Shown: in pieces, positions 19,131-27,806 of the stretch
How the letters are laid out: the number at the start of each line of letters is the position of its first letter
How positions within the stretch are numbered: the stretch's first letter is position 1
Source: Nonlabens sp.
GTDB taxonomy: Bacteria; Bacteroidota; Bacteroidia; Flavobacteriales; Flavobacteriaceae
DNA length: 64,000 nucleotides
NCBI GenBank assembly: GCA_020630715.1
Contig: JAHDIQ010000005.1
Span: 182,138 to 246,137, forward strand
Reading direction: 5' to 3'
Notes under the pieces: generated by a model
The model's database searches: none
Seen by the model: the letters and a program-made list of their open reading frames with translations, nothing else
Told to the model about the DNA's origin: nothing
Program-made: the position numbers and the translations under genes

Positions 19131-19838
19131 TTATAATTGTACTCTAGTTCCTATGTTTTCTCCAGAAACGACTTTTTGTAAATTACCTTGTGTATTCATG
19201 TCAAAAACGATAATGGGTAATTCATTTTCTTGACTTAAAGTAAAGGCTGTGGTATCCATAACTTTAAGACCTTTACGCAACACATCGTCAAATGATATAT
19301 GGTCAAATTTTGTAGCATTGCTGTCTTTCTCTGGATCTGCGGTGTAAATTCCATCTACGCGAGTTCCTTTAAGAATCACATCTGCTTCTATTTCTATAGC
19401 TCTTAAAACCGCAGCACTATCTGTTGTGAAGTAAGGATTACCTGTTCCACCACCGAATATGACTACACGTCCTTTCTCTAAATGACGCATTGCTTTACGT
19501 CTTATAAATGGCTCTGCAACTTCATTAATCTTAATCGCAGTTTGTAATCTTGTAGGTATTCCAGCATCTTCACAGGCGCTTTGTAAAGCAAGACCGTTAA
19601 TGACTGTTGCTAGCATTCCCATGTGATCTCCTTGAACACGATCCATTCCATTGCTAGCACCAGCGACACCTCTAAAGATATTGCCGCCACCTATAACGAT
19701 TGCTACTTGTATGCCTTTATCAACAACCTGTTTGATTTCTTGCGCATATTCTCCTAAACGTTCAGGATCTATACCATACTGTCGATTACCCATTAGGGCT
19801 TCACCACTTAATTTGAGAAGAATGCGTTTGTATTTCAT
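19131..19838 (-). CDS. pyrH: UMP kinase
   Basis: A 235-residue amino-acid-kinase-fold enzyme that phosphorylates UMP to UDP. Motifs: N-terminal [14 protein letters not shown], the glycine-rich [27 protein letters not shown] and the late [10 protein letters not shown]. Length and fold match bacterial PyrH. A perfect -7 box lies 17 nt upstream, so it may start its own transcript with frr, separate from rpsB-tsf. Confidence 0.98.
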   Translation of the reverse strand: MKYKRILLKLSGEALMGNRQYGIDPERLGEYAQEIKQVVDKGIQVAIVIGGGNIFRGVAGASNGMDRVQGDHMGMLATVINGLALQSACEDAGIPTRLQTAIKINEVAEPFIRRKAMRHLEKGRVVIFGGGTGNPYFTTDSAAVLRAIEIEADVILKGTRVDGIYTADPEKDSNATKFDHISFDDVLRKGLKVMDTTAFTLSQENELPIIVFDMNTQGNLQKVVSGENIGTRVQL

Positions 19839-19855
19839 AAAGCTGATAATTGGTG

Positions 19856-19863
19856 CAAATATA
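19856..19863 (-). promoter_or_regulatory. -7 element upstream of pyrH
   Basis: TATATTTG on the minus strand, an exact TANNTTTG match 17 nt before the pyrH ATG. No clear -33 element. Confidence 0.45.
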
Positions 19864-19898
19864 ATTGAAAATTGAATTGATTATAAAGATCTAGTATA

Positions 19899-20798
19899 TC
19901 AGTTCTTTATGATCAATTGATACAGTTCACCAGCCGTGCTTGCCTCGTCATCGCCTAGCTTTACATTTACAGCTTCACTGGTTAAATAGTAGATGTCATT
20001 ACCATCTGCATCTGTTTTGTAGAAGGTGATCGCTTCTATTTGAGCACCAGAAATAGGTAGTTCATATTTATTTTCTAAACTGAATGTTCCGTCGTTATAG
20101 TTTAACTGGATTATAAATGGCTGTAAACTCTGATCATAACCGCATAGGATAACAGTGTTTTTCCCATTATAGCTAGATCCTGTGATAAGTCCATTTACAT
20201 CTATGATTTGTTGTGCGGTTAAACTAGCATCTGTAAACAAGTCCGTCTTATAAATGGTAGTGCTAAAATTGCTCCAATCTTTAGAAAAAACATAGAGTTG
20301 ATTATTAATGACCTGTGTTGCCTCTGCATCATAAGGATGATTCTGATTGCGTTTATTAAAGTTAGTTTGTTTACTATAGGATAAATTAGAAATATCCATT
20401 TCAATTTCCTGTTGCCAGATTTGATCTTTAGGAATGTTGTAAATCTTCAGGTCTTTACGATTACCGCGATTGTTCCCTATATCTGCAATATGGATATAAC
20501 GATCTGATTGTGTAATACTTTCCCAGTCTATATTTTGTAAGTATGAGTATGTGTTTTGTTGAATAAGCGATCCATCTACATTGATCTCATAAAGGATCGC
20601 GCCACCGCCAGAGTCGTTTAGAGTGACCAGTTTATTATTCAAAGTGATTAAACCTGAACTTTCATTAATCACACTAGGTAATGTTGCTATTTTCTTAAAG
20701 GAAAAAGAGGTGTCAGCAGTTTGCTGTTGCTTTTTTGCGACACAACTGCTTAGTATTATTAGTATAGCTAGTAATAAATAGGTTCTACCGTATGTCAT
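19899..20798 (-). CDS. Lipoprotein of unknown function, propeller-like
   Basis: A 299-residue protein with a lipoprotein signal peptide (lipobox LSSC, Cys ~19). The mature part has repeated short strands and motifs such as NESSGLITLNNKLVTLNDSGG, DWESITQSDRYIHIADIGNN and YDAEATQVINNQLYVFSKDW, resembling a beta-propeller of the esterase-like/phytase-like type; no catalytic set could be confirmed. It is inserted between the normally adjacent rpsB-tsf and pyrH-frr pairs, separated from tsf by a terminator. Function unknown. Confidence 0.75.
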   Translation of the reverse strand: MTYGRTYLLLAILIILSSCVAKKQQQTADTSFSFKKIATLPSVINESSGLITLNNKLVTLNDSGGGAILYEINVDGSLIQQNTYSYLQNIDWESITQSDRYIHIADIGNNRGNRKDLKIYNIPKDQIWQQEIEMDISNLSYSKQTNFNKRNQNHPYDAEATQVINNQLYVFSKDWSNFSTTIYKTDLFTDASLTAQQIIDVNGLITGSSYNGKNTVILCGYDQSLQPFIIQLNYNDGTFSLENKYELPISGAQIEAITFYKTDADGNDIYYLTSEAVNVKLGDDEASTAGELYQLIIKN

Positions 20799-20827
20799 AT
20801 ATCTTTTTAATGAAGCTTTTTATGATA

Positions 20828-20844
20828 CCGCTTATGCGAAAGCT
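20828..20844. repeat. Degenerate palindrome copy (upstream of lipoprotein)
   Basis: CCGCTTATGCGAAAGCT resembles the consensus with changes at the centre (TTATGCG for TTTCGCG). Confidence 0.5.
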
Positions 20845-20900
20845 AAATTTTTTAATTTCAAAATGCCTTTAAAAATAGTAGTTCTAGAAGTAGCATCTAT

Positions 20901-20936
20901 AAAAAAATCCCTCTAGAATTTCTAGAGGGATTTTTA
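20901..20936 (-). terminator. Terminator of the rpsB-tsf transcript
   Basis: A near-perfect hairpin (arms AAAAATCCCTCTAGA / TCTAGAGGGATTTTT, loop ATT) ends in a T-run when read on the minus strand, 20 nt past tsf. Confidence 0.92.
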
Positions 20937-20955
20937 TAATGTAATTCTGAGTGAA

Positions 20956-21918
20956 TTAAGCTAAAGAAACTCTTTTAAAACCTACTACTTCAGCACCTTT
21001 AGACTCAACATAAGCAGCAACAGTGTGCTTATCGTCCATGATGAAATTCTGATCTAAAAGACATAATTCCTTATCTAATGTCACGTTATCAGAGATAAAA
21101 CGCTCAATTTTTCCAGGAATAATGCGATCCCAGATTGCTTCTGGTTTTCCTTCTGCCTTTAATTCTGCTTCAAAATTTGCTTTTGCATCTGCTAGAGCGG
21201 CATCAGTGATTTGAGATCTAGAGATAAATACTGGGATATTCTTTAAAGGTTTTCCTAAACGTCCTAATTCAATATTATCTTTTTCGATTGCAGCGATACG
21301 AGCTTCAGTTTCTGACTTTACAAATTCTGGATCAAAATCTTTATAAGAAAGAGTTGTTGCTCCCATAGAAGCTACTTGCATAGAAACAGATTTTGCAACC
21401 TCTGCAGCATTATCGCTAGCAGATGAAAGACCTGTTAAAGCACCTATTTTTCCACCGTGTACATACGCACCTACAAATGGAGCTTCAAATGCCTCAAAAC
21501 CACCTATTTCTAATTTCTCACCTATAACACCAGTTTGCTCTACTAACTTATCTGCAACGGTCATACCGTCTACAGTTGCTGCTAGTAACTCATCTTTTGA
21601 ATTTACATTCATTGCAACATCTGCAATTGAATTTGCAAGTTCTTTATAAGAATCATTTTTTGCAACAAAGTCTGTTTCACAGTTAAGAGACATTAAAATA
21701 CCTCTTGTGTTAGCGTCATTTACTTTTGCAACTACGACACCTTCAGAAGAATCGCGGTCTGCGCGCTTTGCAGCTACTTTCTGACCTTTCTTTCTTAGGA
21801 TCTCGATTGCTTTGTCAAAGTCACCTTCTGCTTCTACAAGGGCTTTTTTACAGTCCATCATACCAGCACCAGTGGCATTTCTTAATTTTCCTACTTCAGC
21901 GGCTGTGATTTTTGCCAT
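20956..21918 (-). CDS. tsf: Elongation factor Ts
   Basis: A 320-residue EF-Ts, the nucleotide exchange factor for EF-Tu. The UBA-like N-terminus (KLRNATGAGMMDCKKAL) and the EF-Tu contact region (LNCETDFVAKND) are intact. It is longer than the E. coli protein (283) owing to extra sequence in the C-terminal dimerisation part, as is normal in Bacteroidetes. It follows rpsB by 42 nt in the universal order and ends at a strong terminator. Confidence 0.98.
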   Translation of the reverse strand: MAKITAAEVGKLRNATGAGMMDCKKALVEAEGDFDKAIEILRKKGQKVAAKRADRDSSEGVVVAKVNDANTRGILMSLNCETDFVAKNDSYKELANSIADVAMNVNSKDELLAATVDGMTVADKLVEQTGVIGEKLEIGGFEAFEAPFVGAYVHGGKIGALTGLSSASDNAAEVAKSVSMQVASMGATTLSYKDFDPEFVKSETEARIAAIEKDNIELGRLGKPLKNIPVFISRSQITDAALADAKANFEAELKAEGKPEAIWDRIIPGKIERFISDNVTLDKELCLLDQNFIMDDKHTVAAYVESKGAEVVGFKRVSLA

Positions 21919-21960
21919 TTTGAAAAGTTTAATGTTCTAGATTAACTAGATTGTTAATGT

Positions 21961-22761
21961 TTATTCTTCTTCTTGCGTTGCTGCTTCTACTGGAGCTGGC
22001 TTTTCTTCTTTAGGAGCTTTTGCTGCCTGTTTTGCCATTTCCTTAGCTTCTGCTGCTGCGTTTTTCTCGTTTTTACGATCTTCTAGACCAGCTTTGATAG
22101 CCTCTGTTGCAGTCTTAACGATAATATCGATAGATTTAGATGCATCATCATTAGATGGAATAACATAATCGATATCACGTGGATTTGCATTAGTATCTGT
22201 CATTGCAAAAATCGGGATACCTAATTTTAAAGCTTCTTTTACTGCGATGTGCTCACGTACCGTATCAACGATAAATAATGCTGCTGGCATACGTGTCATT
22301 TCTGTAATAGAACCTAAGTTCTTTTCTAATTTAGCACGCATACGGTCTACCTGTAAACGTTCTTTTTTAGATAGTGTCTCATAACGGCCGTCTTTTTTCA
22401 TACGATCTACTAGAGCCATTTTCTTTACAGCTTTACGTATAGTTACAAAGTTAGTAAGCATTCCACCTGGCCATCTTTCTGTGATGTAAGGCATGTTAGC
22501 ATCACCAGCGTGTTGTGCTACGATGTCTTTTGCTTGTTTCTTTGTAGCTACAAAAAGAACTTTACGTCCAGATGCTGCTATTTTACGCAATGCTGCGCTA
22601 GCTTCATCCAGCTTTGCAGCTGTTTTGTAAAGATTGATAATGTGGATTCCATTACGCTCCATATAGATATACGGCGCCATGTTAGGATCCCATTTACGAG
22701 TTAAGTGTCCGAAATGGACACCAGCGTCAAGAAAGTCCTTGACTTGTGTGTTATTTGCCAT
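21961..22761 (-). CDS. rpsB: 30S ribosomal protein S2
   Basis: A 266-residue S2 protein with family motifs DAGVHFGHLTRKWDPNM, RWPGGMLTNF and GIPIFAMTDTNANPRDIDYVIPSNDD. The C-terminal ~40 residues are a charged low-complexity tail (KEMAKQAAKAPKEEKPAPVE). It precedes tsf. A 193-nt gap separates it from rpsI and contains folded elements that may be a leader controlling S2 synthesis. Confidence 0.98.
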   Translation of the reverse strand: MANNTQVKDFLDAGVHFGHLTRKWDPNMAPYIYMERNGIHIINLYKTAAKLDEASAALRKIAASGRKVLFVATKKQAKDIVAQHAGDANMPYITERWPGGMLTNFVTIRKAVKKMALVDRMKKDGRYETLSKKERLQVDRMRAKLEKNLGSITEMTRMPAALFIVDTVREHIAVKEALKLGIPIFAMTDTNANPRDIDYVIPSNDDASKSIDIIVKTATEAIKAGLEDRKNEKNAAAEAKEMAKQAAKAPKEEKPAPVEAATQEEE

Positions 22762-22908
22762 TTTAAAATAGTTTACGTTCTGTCAGATAGCAATGAATAA
22801 GTGGTCATTTCACGATGAAAATCGCCTTACCCATTTAGATGCTAAACTAGGTCCCGACGGCAATCGGGCCGACAGCAAATTAATAATTGATAAAAAATAT
22901 AAGAACAA
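22762..22908 (-). promoter_or_regulatory. Candidate folded leader of rpsB
   Basis: On the minus strand the leader contains CCCGA/TCGGG arms (22868-22853), a small CGAT/ATCG hairpin, and CTGTC (22875-22871) that can pair with GACAG (22784-22780) near the start codon, closing a branched structure. Ribosomal protein autoregulation by such leaders is well known, but this one is inferred only from hand pairing. Confidence 0.35.
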
Positions 22909-22938
22909 ATCCCATCTAATCGTAAGAGCAGATGGGAT
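22909..22938 (-). terminator. Hairpin after rpsI
   Basis: Arms ATCCCATCT and AGATGGGAT (9 bp) with a 12-nt loop, followed on the minus strand by a T-rich stretch. Likely the terminator or partial terminator of rplM-rpsI. Confidence 0.6.
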
Positions 22939-22954
22939 GATAGTTTTAAACGTA

Positions 22955-23341
22955 TTAACGCTTTGAGAATTGGAATTTCTTTCTCGCTTTCTTCTGACCG
23001 AATTTCTTACGTTCCACCATTCTAGGATCACGAGTCATAAGACCTTCTGGTTTTAAAGCAGTACGATTCTCTGCATCTATTTCTACAAGTGCTCTTGAAA
23101 TAGCTAGTCTTACAGCTTCTGCCTGACCAGTAATTCCACCACCGTATACATTTGCTTTTACATCATAAGTTCCAGTAGTTTCTGTTAGAGAAAAAGGCTG
23201 GTTTACTTTGTACTGTAACGTTCCTGTAGTAAAGTAGTTGTTAAGCTCCTTGTTATTTATTGTGATATTACCTTTACCTTCTGTAAGGTATACACGAGCT
23301 ACGGCAGTTTTTCTTCTACCTATTTTGTGTAATTTTTCCAT
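22955..23341 (-). CDS. rpsI: 30S ribosomal protein S9
   Basis: A 128-residue S9 with IGRRKTAVARVYL at the start, GGGITGQAEAVRLAISRAL in the middle and the basic tail KKARKKFQFSKR, whose terminal SKR contacts tRNA in the ribosomal P site. It begins 1 nt after the rplM stop. Confidence 0.99.
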   Translation of the reverse strand: MEKLHKIGRRKTAVARVYLTEGKGNITINNKELNNYFTTGTLQYKVNQPFSLTETTGTYDVKANVYGGGITGQAEAVRLAISRALVEIDAENRTALKPEGLMTRDPRMVERKKFGQKKARKKFQFSKR

Positions 23342-23342
23342 C

Positions 23343-23798
23343 TTACTTGATCTCGTTTAGGTTGATTACAGTAGGTTGTTGTGCATCATGTCCATGCTCT
23401 GTTCCACTGTATACTTTTAAGTTACGGAAGATTGCACTACCTAATTTATTTTTAGGTAACATTCCTTTAACTGCTTTTTCTACTACTCTTGTAGGATCTT
23501 TATCATAAAGCTCCTGAGCAGTAAGACTGCGCTGTCCACCTGGATAGCCAGTGTGTCTGATGTAAGTTTTCTCAGACCACTTATTACCAGATAACTTTAC
23601 TTTGTCAGCATTAATAATGATCACATTATCACCACAGTCTACGTGAGGTGTGAAATTAGGCTTGTATTTACCTCTCAAAAGTTTTGCAACGATTGAAGAC
23701 ATACGACCTAATGGCTGATCTGCTGCATCTACTAGTACCCATTCTTTGTTTACCGTAGCGCTGTTTGCAGAAATTGTTTTGTAACTTAACGTATTCAC
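23343..23798 (-). CDS. rplM: 50S ribosomal protein L13
   Basis: A 151-residue L13 with the family motifs WVLVDAADQPLGRMSSIVA, LRGKYKPNFTPHVDCGD and MLPKNKLGSAIFRNLKVY. It is the first gene of the rplM-rpsI pair and has the clearest Bacteroidetes promoter of the window. Confidence 0.99.
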   Translation of the reverse strand: MNTLSYKTISANSATVNKEWVLVDAADQPLGRMSSIVAKLLRGKYKPNFTPHVDCGDNVIIINADKVKLSGNKWSEKTYIRHTGYPGGQRSLTAQELYDKDPTRVVEKAVKGMLPKNKLGSAIFRNLKVYSGTEHGHDAQQPTVINLNEIK

Positions 23799-23847
23799 TT
23801 TGAACCTGTTTTAATTTCTTTCGATTTCATTGATCAAAATCGGGATG

Positions 23848-23878
23848 CAAAAGTAAGATAATATATTTGATTGACAAG
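23848..23878 (-). promoter_or_regulatory. Promoter of rplM (TTG-N19-TACTTTTG)
   Basis: On the minus strand TTG (23877-23875) is followed after exactly 19 nt by TACTTTTG (23855-23848), a consensus -33/-7 pair. The leader would be about 45 nt. Confidence 0.8.
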
Positions 23879-23956
23879 CAGGTAGATTCAAAAAATTTCA
23901 ATCTGTATTTGATTAGTAATGGATGTCTCTAGATAACTTATATGTTTTTAGTGATT

Positions 23957-23974
23957 ACGCTTTCGCGAAAGCGT
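23957..23974. repeat. Palindrome copy 5 (intergenic)
   Basis: Core at 23960-23971; ACGCTTTCGCGAAAGCGT is perfectly symmetric. Left flank GTGATT is shared with several other copies. It lies between the rplM promoter and the divergent lipoprotein gene. Confidence 0.95.
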
Positions 23975-24084
23975 CATTCTCTCCATCTAACTTTTATCTT
24001 TAAATCTAGTGTTTTCTAATGATATTTAGGTAGTTACTATTGTAAATTGCATTTAGTTTGTATCTTGTCACTCTAAAAAAATAA

Positions 24085-24597
24085 ATGATGAAAAAGATAT
24101 TTTTAAGCTTATGTGTGGTTGCGACGATGTTCATTTCTTGTGACGATAATGCAAAAAGTACTACAAATACTCAAAGTATTGTAGGTAATTATGTGCTTAC
24201 CAGCTTAGTGGCAGATGTGGCTGTGGACCTAGATCAAAATGGAACTAGTGATACACAATTAATGAATGAGACCACCTGTTTTGACAATGTAGCGATCACC
24301 TTTGACGCTAATGGCAATTTTACAACGACGGTTTCTGAAGTAGGTTTTGACGCTAATAACGTTTTAACTTGTGCTACGATTGTAACTAGTGGTACGTATT
24401 CTATTGCAAATAGTGTTCTTACGATTACTACACCTATTAATGGTGGTAGTGTGACAGAATCTAAGCAAGTAGTTCTAACAGCAACTACGCTAGAAATAGG
24501 TGCTACTGATGCAGAAGTTGCGCAATACTTTACAAACTCACCTGGTACGCCAGCAAGTGCGATAACACAGGTAGACGCAGTTTATACTAAGATTTAA
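24085..24597 (+). CDS. Lipocalin-like lipoprotein
   Basis: A 170-residue protein with a lipoprotein signal (lipobox FISC, Cys ~19). The mature part opens with IVGNYVLTSL and continues with alternating strands (AITFDANGNFTTT, GTYSIANSVLTITTP), the pattern of lipocalin-like Bacteroidetes lipoproteins. Ligand unknown. It is a single gene followed by a bidirectional terminator. Confidence 0.75.
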   Translation: MMKKIFLSLCVVATMFISCDDNAKSTTNTQSIVGNYVLTSLVADVAVDLDQNGTSDTQLMNETTCFDNVAITFDANGNFTTTVSEVGFDANNVLTCATIVTSGTYSIANSVLTITTPINGGSVTESKQVVLTATTLEIGATDAEVAQYFTNSPGTPASAITQVDAVYTKI

Positions 24598-24622
24598 TCA
24601 GTTCTAATTTTAGGTGCAAATT

Positions 24623-24667
24623 ATAAAACCCAATATCCTAAGAATCATCTTAAGATATTGGGTTTTA
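24623..24667. terminator. Bidirectional terminator
   Basis: Arms AAAACCCAATATC and GATATTGGGTTTT with an inner TAAGA/TCTTA pairing; A- and T-runs on both sides let it serve the lipoprotein gene and the convergent DUF427-egtD-egtB unit. Confidence 0.85.
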
Positions 24668-24722
24668 CATGTTTTATTGCTTGCTAAACTAGCCTGCCAA
24701 TAATTATATTCAATGGGTGTGT

Positions 24723-25004
24723 TTACTCACTAACGGCCACACCTTTCCAAAAAGCTACATAACCTTCTATTTGTTTTGCCGCATGTTTAGTTTCTGGATA
24801 ATACCATGCAGCATCTTTATTACTAGTACCATCTACTTCTAGAGAATAATAACTCGCAACACCTTTCCACGGGCAATTAGATTGTGTGTTACTATCTTTA
24901 AAAAATTCTTTTTTAATACTGCTCGCTGGAAAGTAATGATTGTTTTCTACTACGATGGTATCATTACTTTCTGCAATTATTTGATTGTTCCAAATGGCTT
25001 TCAT
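24723..25004 (-). CDS. DUF427 domain-containing protein
   Basis: A 93-residue protein covering the whole DUF427 domain: KAIWNNQIIAES, HYFPASSIKKEFF, CPWKGVASYYSLEVDG and AAWYYPETKHAAKQIEGYVAFW. This small all-beta domain is widespread and of unknown activity. It starts 2 nt past the egtD stop on the same strand, so it is the third gene of the ergothioneine-type operon. Whether it takes part in that pathway is open. Confidence 0.9.
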   Translation of the reverse strand: MKAIWNNQIIAESNDTIVVENNHYFPASSIKKEFFKDSNTQSNCPWKGVASYYSLEVDGTSNKDAAWYYPETKHAAKQIEGYVAFWKGVAVSE

Positions 25005-25006
25005 AA

Positions 25007-25972
25007 TTATTGTTTTACGTTAAATAAATAGTCTTTAAATAAGTGGTCGCTGTCTTCATAAATAGTTACAATATTAAGGCCAGATTCATTTGCGAGCCAG
25101 TTCACCACATCGTCATCATATTTTTGTGAGATTTCACAATGTATAGTTTCCCATTTTTTAAAGCTCACGGTAAGGTTCAGTTTTTCTAATGTTACCTCAC
25201 AGGCTTCTGTTGCGATTAAAAAGCTTTTTGCAGTTCCTGTTTCTGGATCATAAGATTCCCAGTGTTCAAATGATGTTACTGGAAAGTTAGCTTCCATTTC
25301 ATTATTAATACGGTGCAATAAATTTCTATTAAATTCTTGAGTTACGCCTTGAGAATCTGCATAGGCGCGCTGGATCATCCACGGGTTTTTCTTTTGGTCA
25401 AATCCCATGAACAATAAATCCCTTGAATTCATCATCGCTCTTAATTGTGATAGAAAATCGATGGCTTCATCATGTTGGAAATTTCCTATGTTAGATCCTA
25501 ATACCATGATAAATTTAGGACGCTTATCGTATTGAGCTAGTCTTTTAAGTACCTCAAAATACATTCCTTGTTCACCTTGCACTTTTAATGACGGCATGAT
25601 CTCTTTAAGTGATCCAGTTAAAGCATCAATAGCATGCTGTGAAATGTCAATAGGGATGTAGGTCACATCAATTTTATGATCTACTAATTCTTGTAATAGT
25701 ACCTTAGTCTTTTTACCATCACCAGTGCCTAATTCAATCAAATCAAATCCATCTGGATGATGCAGTTGTTCTCTTAATTGTTCTTTGTGTTCACTAATTA
25801 TGTTGAACTCGGCATTTGTGAGGTAATACTCTGGCAAATTCATAATTTGCTGGAATAGCTGGTCACCGCGCTCGTTATAGATGTATTTAGAACTTAAGAA
25901 CTTAGGGAAACTGGTTAAACCTTCTTTTACGTGATTTTCAAATTCTAATTGAAATGTTTCTTGTTTTGTCAT
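25007..25972 (-). CDS. egtD: L-histidine N(alpha)-methyltransferase (EgtD-like)
   Basis: A 321-residue SAM-dependent enzyme that trimethylates histidine to hercynine. Motifs: FPKFLSSKYIYNERGDQLFQQI near the N-terminus (split region FLSSKYIYNERGDQLF), the SAM-binding ELGTGDGKKT, and VLGSNIGNF. The start chosen is the ATG at 25972, which overlaps the egtB stop as ATGA; a longer reading from 26008 would run deep into egtB. The overlap implies translational coupling. With EgtB it forms the minimal pathway known from many bacteria. Confidence 0.9.
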   Translation of the reverse strand: MTKQETFQLEFENHVKEGLTSFPKFLSSKYIYNERGDQLFQQIMNLPEYYLTNAEFNIISEHKEQLREQLHHPDGFDLIELGTGDGKKTKVLLQELVDHKIDVTYIPIDISQHAIDALTGSLKEIMPSLKVQGEQGMYFEVLKRLAQYDKRPKFIMVLGSNIGNFQHDEAIDFLSQLRAMMNSRDLLFMGFDQKKNPWMIQRAYADSQGVTQEFNRNLLHRINNEMEANFPVTSFEHWESYDPETGTAKSFLIATEACEVTLEKLNLTVSFKKWETIHCEISQKYDDDVVNWLANESGLNIVTIYEDSDHLFKDYLFNVKQ

Positions 25973-27132
25973 ATAGATTGTGCGAGTCTTAAACCCGTAA
26001 ATTGCCATCGTAGTGGCGGGTGAAAAAAGTTTCTGTAACTAGGTCTGGCATGATTGCTAGCGGTAGCGATAGAACTACCGCGCAGTACTTTTTGATTTAC
26101 CATGAACTTACCGTTGTATTCTCCTAAAGCACCATCTGGTTTGCTATAATTAGGATAGGGTAGATAGGCGCTTTCCGTCCATTCCCATCGTTTGCCCCAT
26201 TTGAATTTTGATTGCGCCGCTTCCCATTCAAATTCTGTAGGTAGTCTTAATCCTTTCCATTGGGCAAATGCAAAAGCCTCATAATAAGAAATATGTGTTA
26301 CTACTGCTTTAGGATGAATAGGTTGTGAACCAGATAATTGATAATGAAACCACGATCCATCTTTTTTAAACCAATACATAGGCGCATTGATGCTATTTTT
26401 TTGAACCCAATCCCAGCCTTCTGTATGCCATAAAAGTGCATTTGAATATCCGCCATCGTTAATGAAATCAATCCACTCATCATTAGTCACTAGTTGGTTT
26501 GAAATGCGATATGGTTCCAGAAATACGCGATGTCTAGGCAACTCATTATCATAGCAAAAACTATGATCTGAATGTCCTATTTCATAAATACCATCAGGTA
26601 TATCTATCCATTCTTGAACTGTTGAAAGATGATCTTCTTTAAAAGCAGGATCATATACCGGTAGCAACGGATTATTGCCTAATATGTATTTTATGTCTGT
26701 AAGTAGTAATTCCTGATGTTGTTTTTCATGATGAATACCTATTTCTAGAACGTCCTTCCATGATTCATCCCAGTGATGTTCTATTAGCTGGATCATGTGA
26801 TGCGTTACATATTCACGATATTCATGTACTTTTTTAACGCTAGGTCTAGATAAATTTCCACGATCTGTGCGCACCACGCGTTTTCCTATGCTTTCATAAT
26901 AGCTATTAAATACATAAGCAAATTGCTCATGAAAACGTTTGTAATTAGGTAAGTATGGATCTAAAAGGAATTCTTCAAAAAACCAAGTGGTATGACCTAA
27001 ATGCCATTTAGGTGGTGACACATCAACTATAGGTTGAACCACATAGTCTTCTATTTCCAGCGGTGCGCATATTTGTAGGGTATGTTTTCTCGTGTCACAG
27101 AAAATACTAAGAAGATTTTGTTGAACATTCAT
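25969..27132 (-). CDS. egtB: Ergothioneine biosynthesis sulfoxide synthase EgtB-like
   Basis: A 387-residue protein. An N-terminal DinB-like domain carries the iron-ligand histidines (PPKWHLGHTTWFFEEF and HHEKQHQELLLTDIKYI) and a C-terminal FGE-sulfatase domain follows (EFEWEAAQ, ESAYLPYPNYSKP, VLRGSS, RPSYRNFFHPPLRWQFTGLRLA). EgtB joins a thiol to hercynine using O2. Substrate (glutamylcysteine or cysteine) cannot be told, and no egtA, egtC or egtE lies nearby. The start is the ATG at 27132; the upstream TTG at 27141 falls inside a perfect -7 promoter box and is rejected. Confidence 0.9.
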   Translation of the reverse strand: MNVQQNLLSIFCDTRKHTLQICAPLEIEDYVVQPIVDVSPPKWHLGHTTWFFEEFLLDPYLPNYKRFHEQFAYVFNSYYESIGKRVVRTDRGNLSRPSVKKVHEYREYVTHHMIQLIEHHWDESWKDVLEIGIHHEKQHQELLLTDIKYILGNNPLLPVYDPAFKEDHLSTVQEWIDIPDGIYEIGHSDHSFCYDNELPRHRVFLEPYRISNQLVTNDEWIDFINDGGYSNALLWHTEGWDWVQKNSINAPMYWFKKDGSWFHYQLSGSQPIHPKAVVTHISYYEAFAFAQWKGLRLPTEFEWEAAQSKFKWGKRWEWTESAYLPYPNYSKPDGALGEYNGKFMVNQKVLRGSSIATASNHARPSYRNFFHPPLRWQFTGLRLAQSI

Positions 27133-27138
27133 CAATCT

Positions 27139-27146
27139 CAAAGTTA
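27139..27146 (-). promoter_or_regulatory. -7 element directly before egtB
   Basis: TAACTTTG on the minus strand matches TANNTTTG; only 6 nt separate it from the ATG at 27132, predicting an almost leaderless mRNA. Confidence 0.5.
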
Positions 27147-27220
27147 AATATCTTTTACAGAATCTAGACTGATAAGTACGATTTTTATGACATTTTTATA
27201 GAACTGGAGATCTACAGTGA

Positions 27221-27805
27221 TTATCTCATACGATCTCTACGATCGTAATCTTTAAATTCTGCTTTATTGCCTGCAAATTTTGCAATGAGTCCTATCAATA
27301 AAGCGATTAAACCTATACCTCTAAAAATCCATTTCCACGCAATTTCTTTTTTTGGGGAAGTACCATAAATTCCATCATTTGGATCTTGAATTTGCTTCAT
27401 CATCCTCTCAAACTCTTTACGTTGAATTTGATGAGCCTTTGCTGTTGAAGCACGCAGATTTGTTGATTTAGCTTTCCCGTGTGTTTTATGGTATAGAGGC
27501 ATTACCACCGCGCCAGCACTTGCTGGAATCTGGATGCTTTTAGAAGTATACATTTTACGGTGAAATAATTCACCGGTAGCACCATCATAAAGCTCTACCA
27601 TGAATCGGGTTAATGATTTATGCGCATCCCAGCTTAAAGTAGCCATACCAGGACCAGATGCGACCATGTTTAAATCGACCACATAAAAACTTTTAGATTC
27701 TGTATAAGGTTCTAAAGATTCGATTTCTGTAAAATCCTCATAAGCAGGATCGCTTAATTGAGCATTAATGAAAAATGGTAGCAGTAATAAAAGAAAAAAC
27801 CGCAT
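27221..27805 (-). CDS. Exported membrane-anchored protein of unknown function
   Basis: About 194 residues: signal peptide (RFFLLLLLPFFINAQ), a strand-rich region (~30-110; ATLSWDAHKSLTRFMVELYD resembles a fibronectin-type fold fragment), a charged helix (~120-145) and a C-terminal membrane helix (IFRGIGLIALLIGLIAKFAG) followed by a basic tail. The start at 27805 gives the signal peptide and lies 1 nt after the thyA stop; the longer reading overlaps thyA. No known domain recognised. Confidence 0.65.
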   Translation of the reverse strand: MRFFLLLLLPFFINAQLSDPAYEDFTEIESLEPYTESKSFYVVDLNMVASGPGMATLSWDAHKSLTRFMVELYDGATGELFHRKMYTSKSIQIPASAGAVVMPLYHKTHGKAKSTNLRASTAKAHQIQRKEFERMMKQIQDPNDGIYGTSPKKEIAWKWIFRGIGLIALLIGLIAKFAGNKAEFKDYDRRDRMR

Positions 27806-27806
27806 T

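Noticed and set aside
22810..23031. 73-codon minus-strand frame overlapping the end of rpsI
   Set aside because: It covers the rpsI tail in another frame plus a structured non-coding gap.
25973..26008. Longer EgtD start at 26008
   Set aside because: It would overlap egtB by 40 nt, whereas ATG at 25972 gives a standard ATGA overlap and family-like N-terminus.
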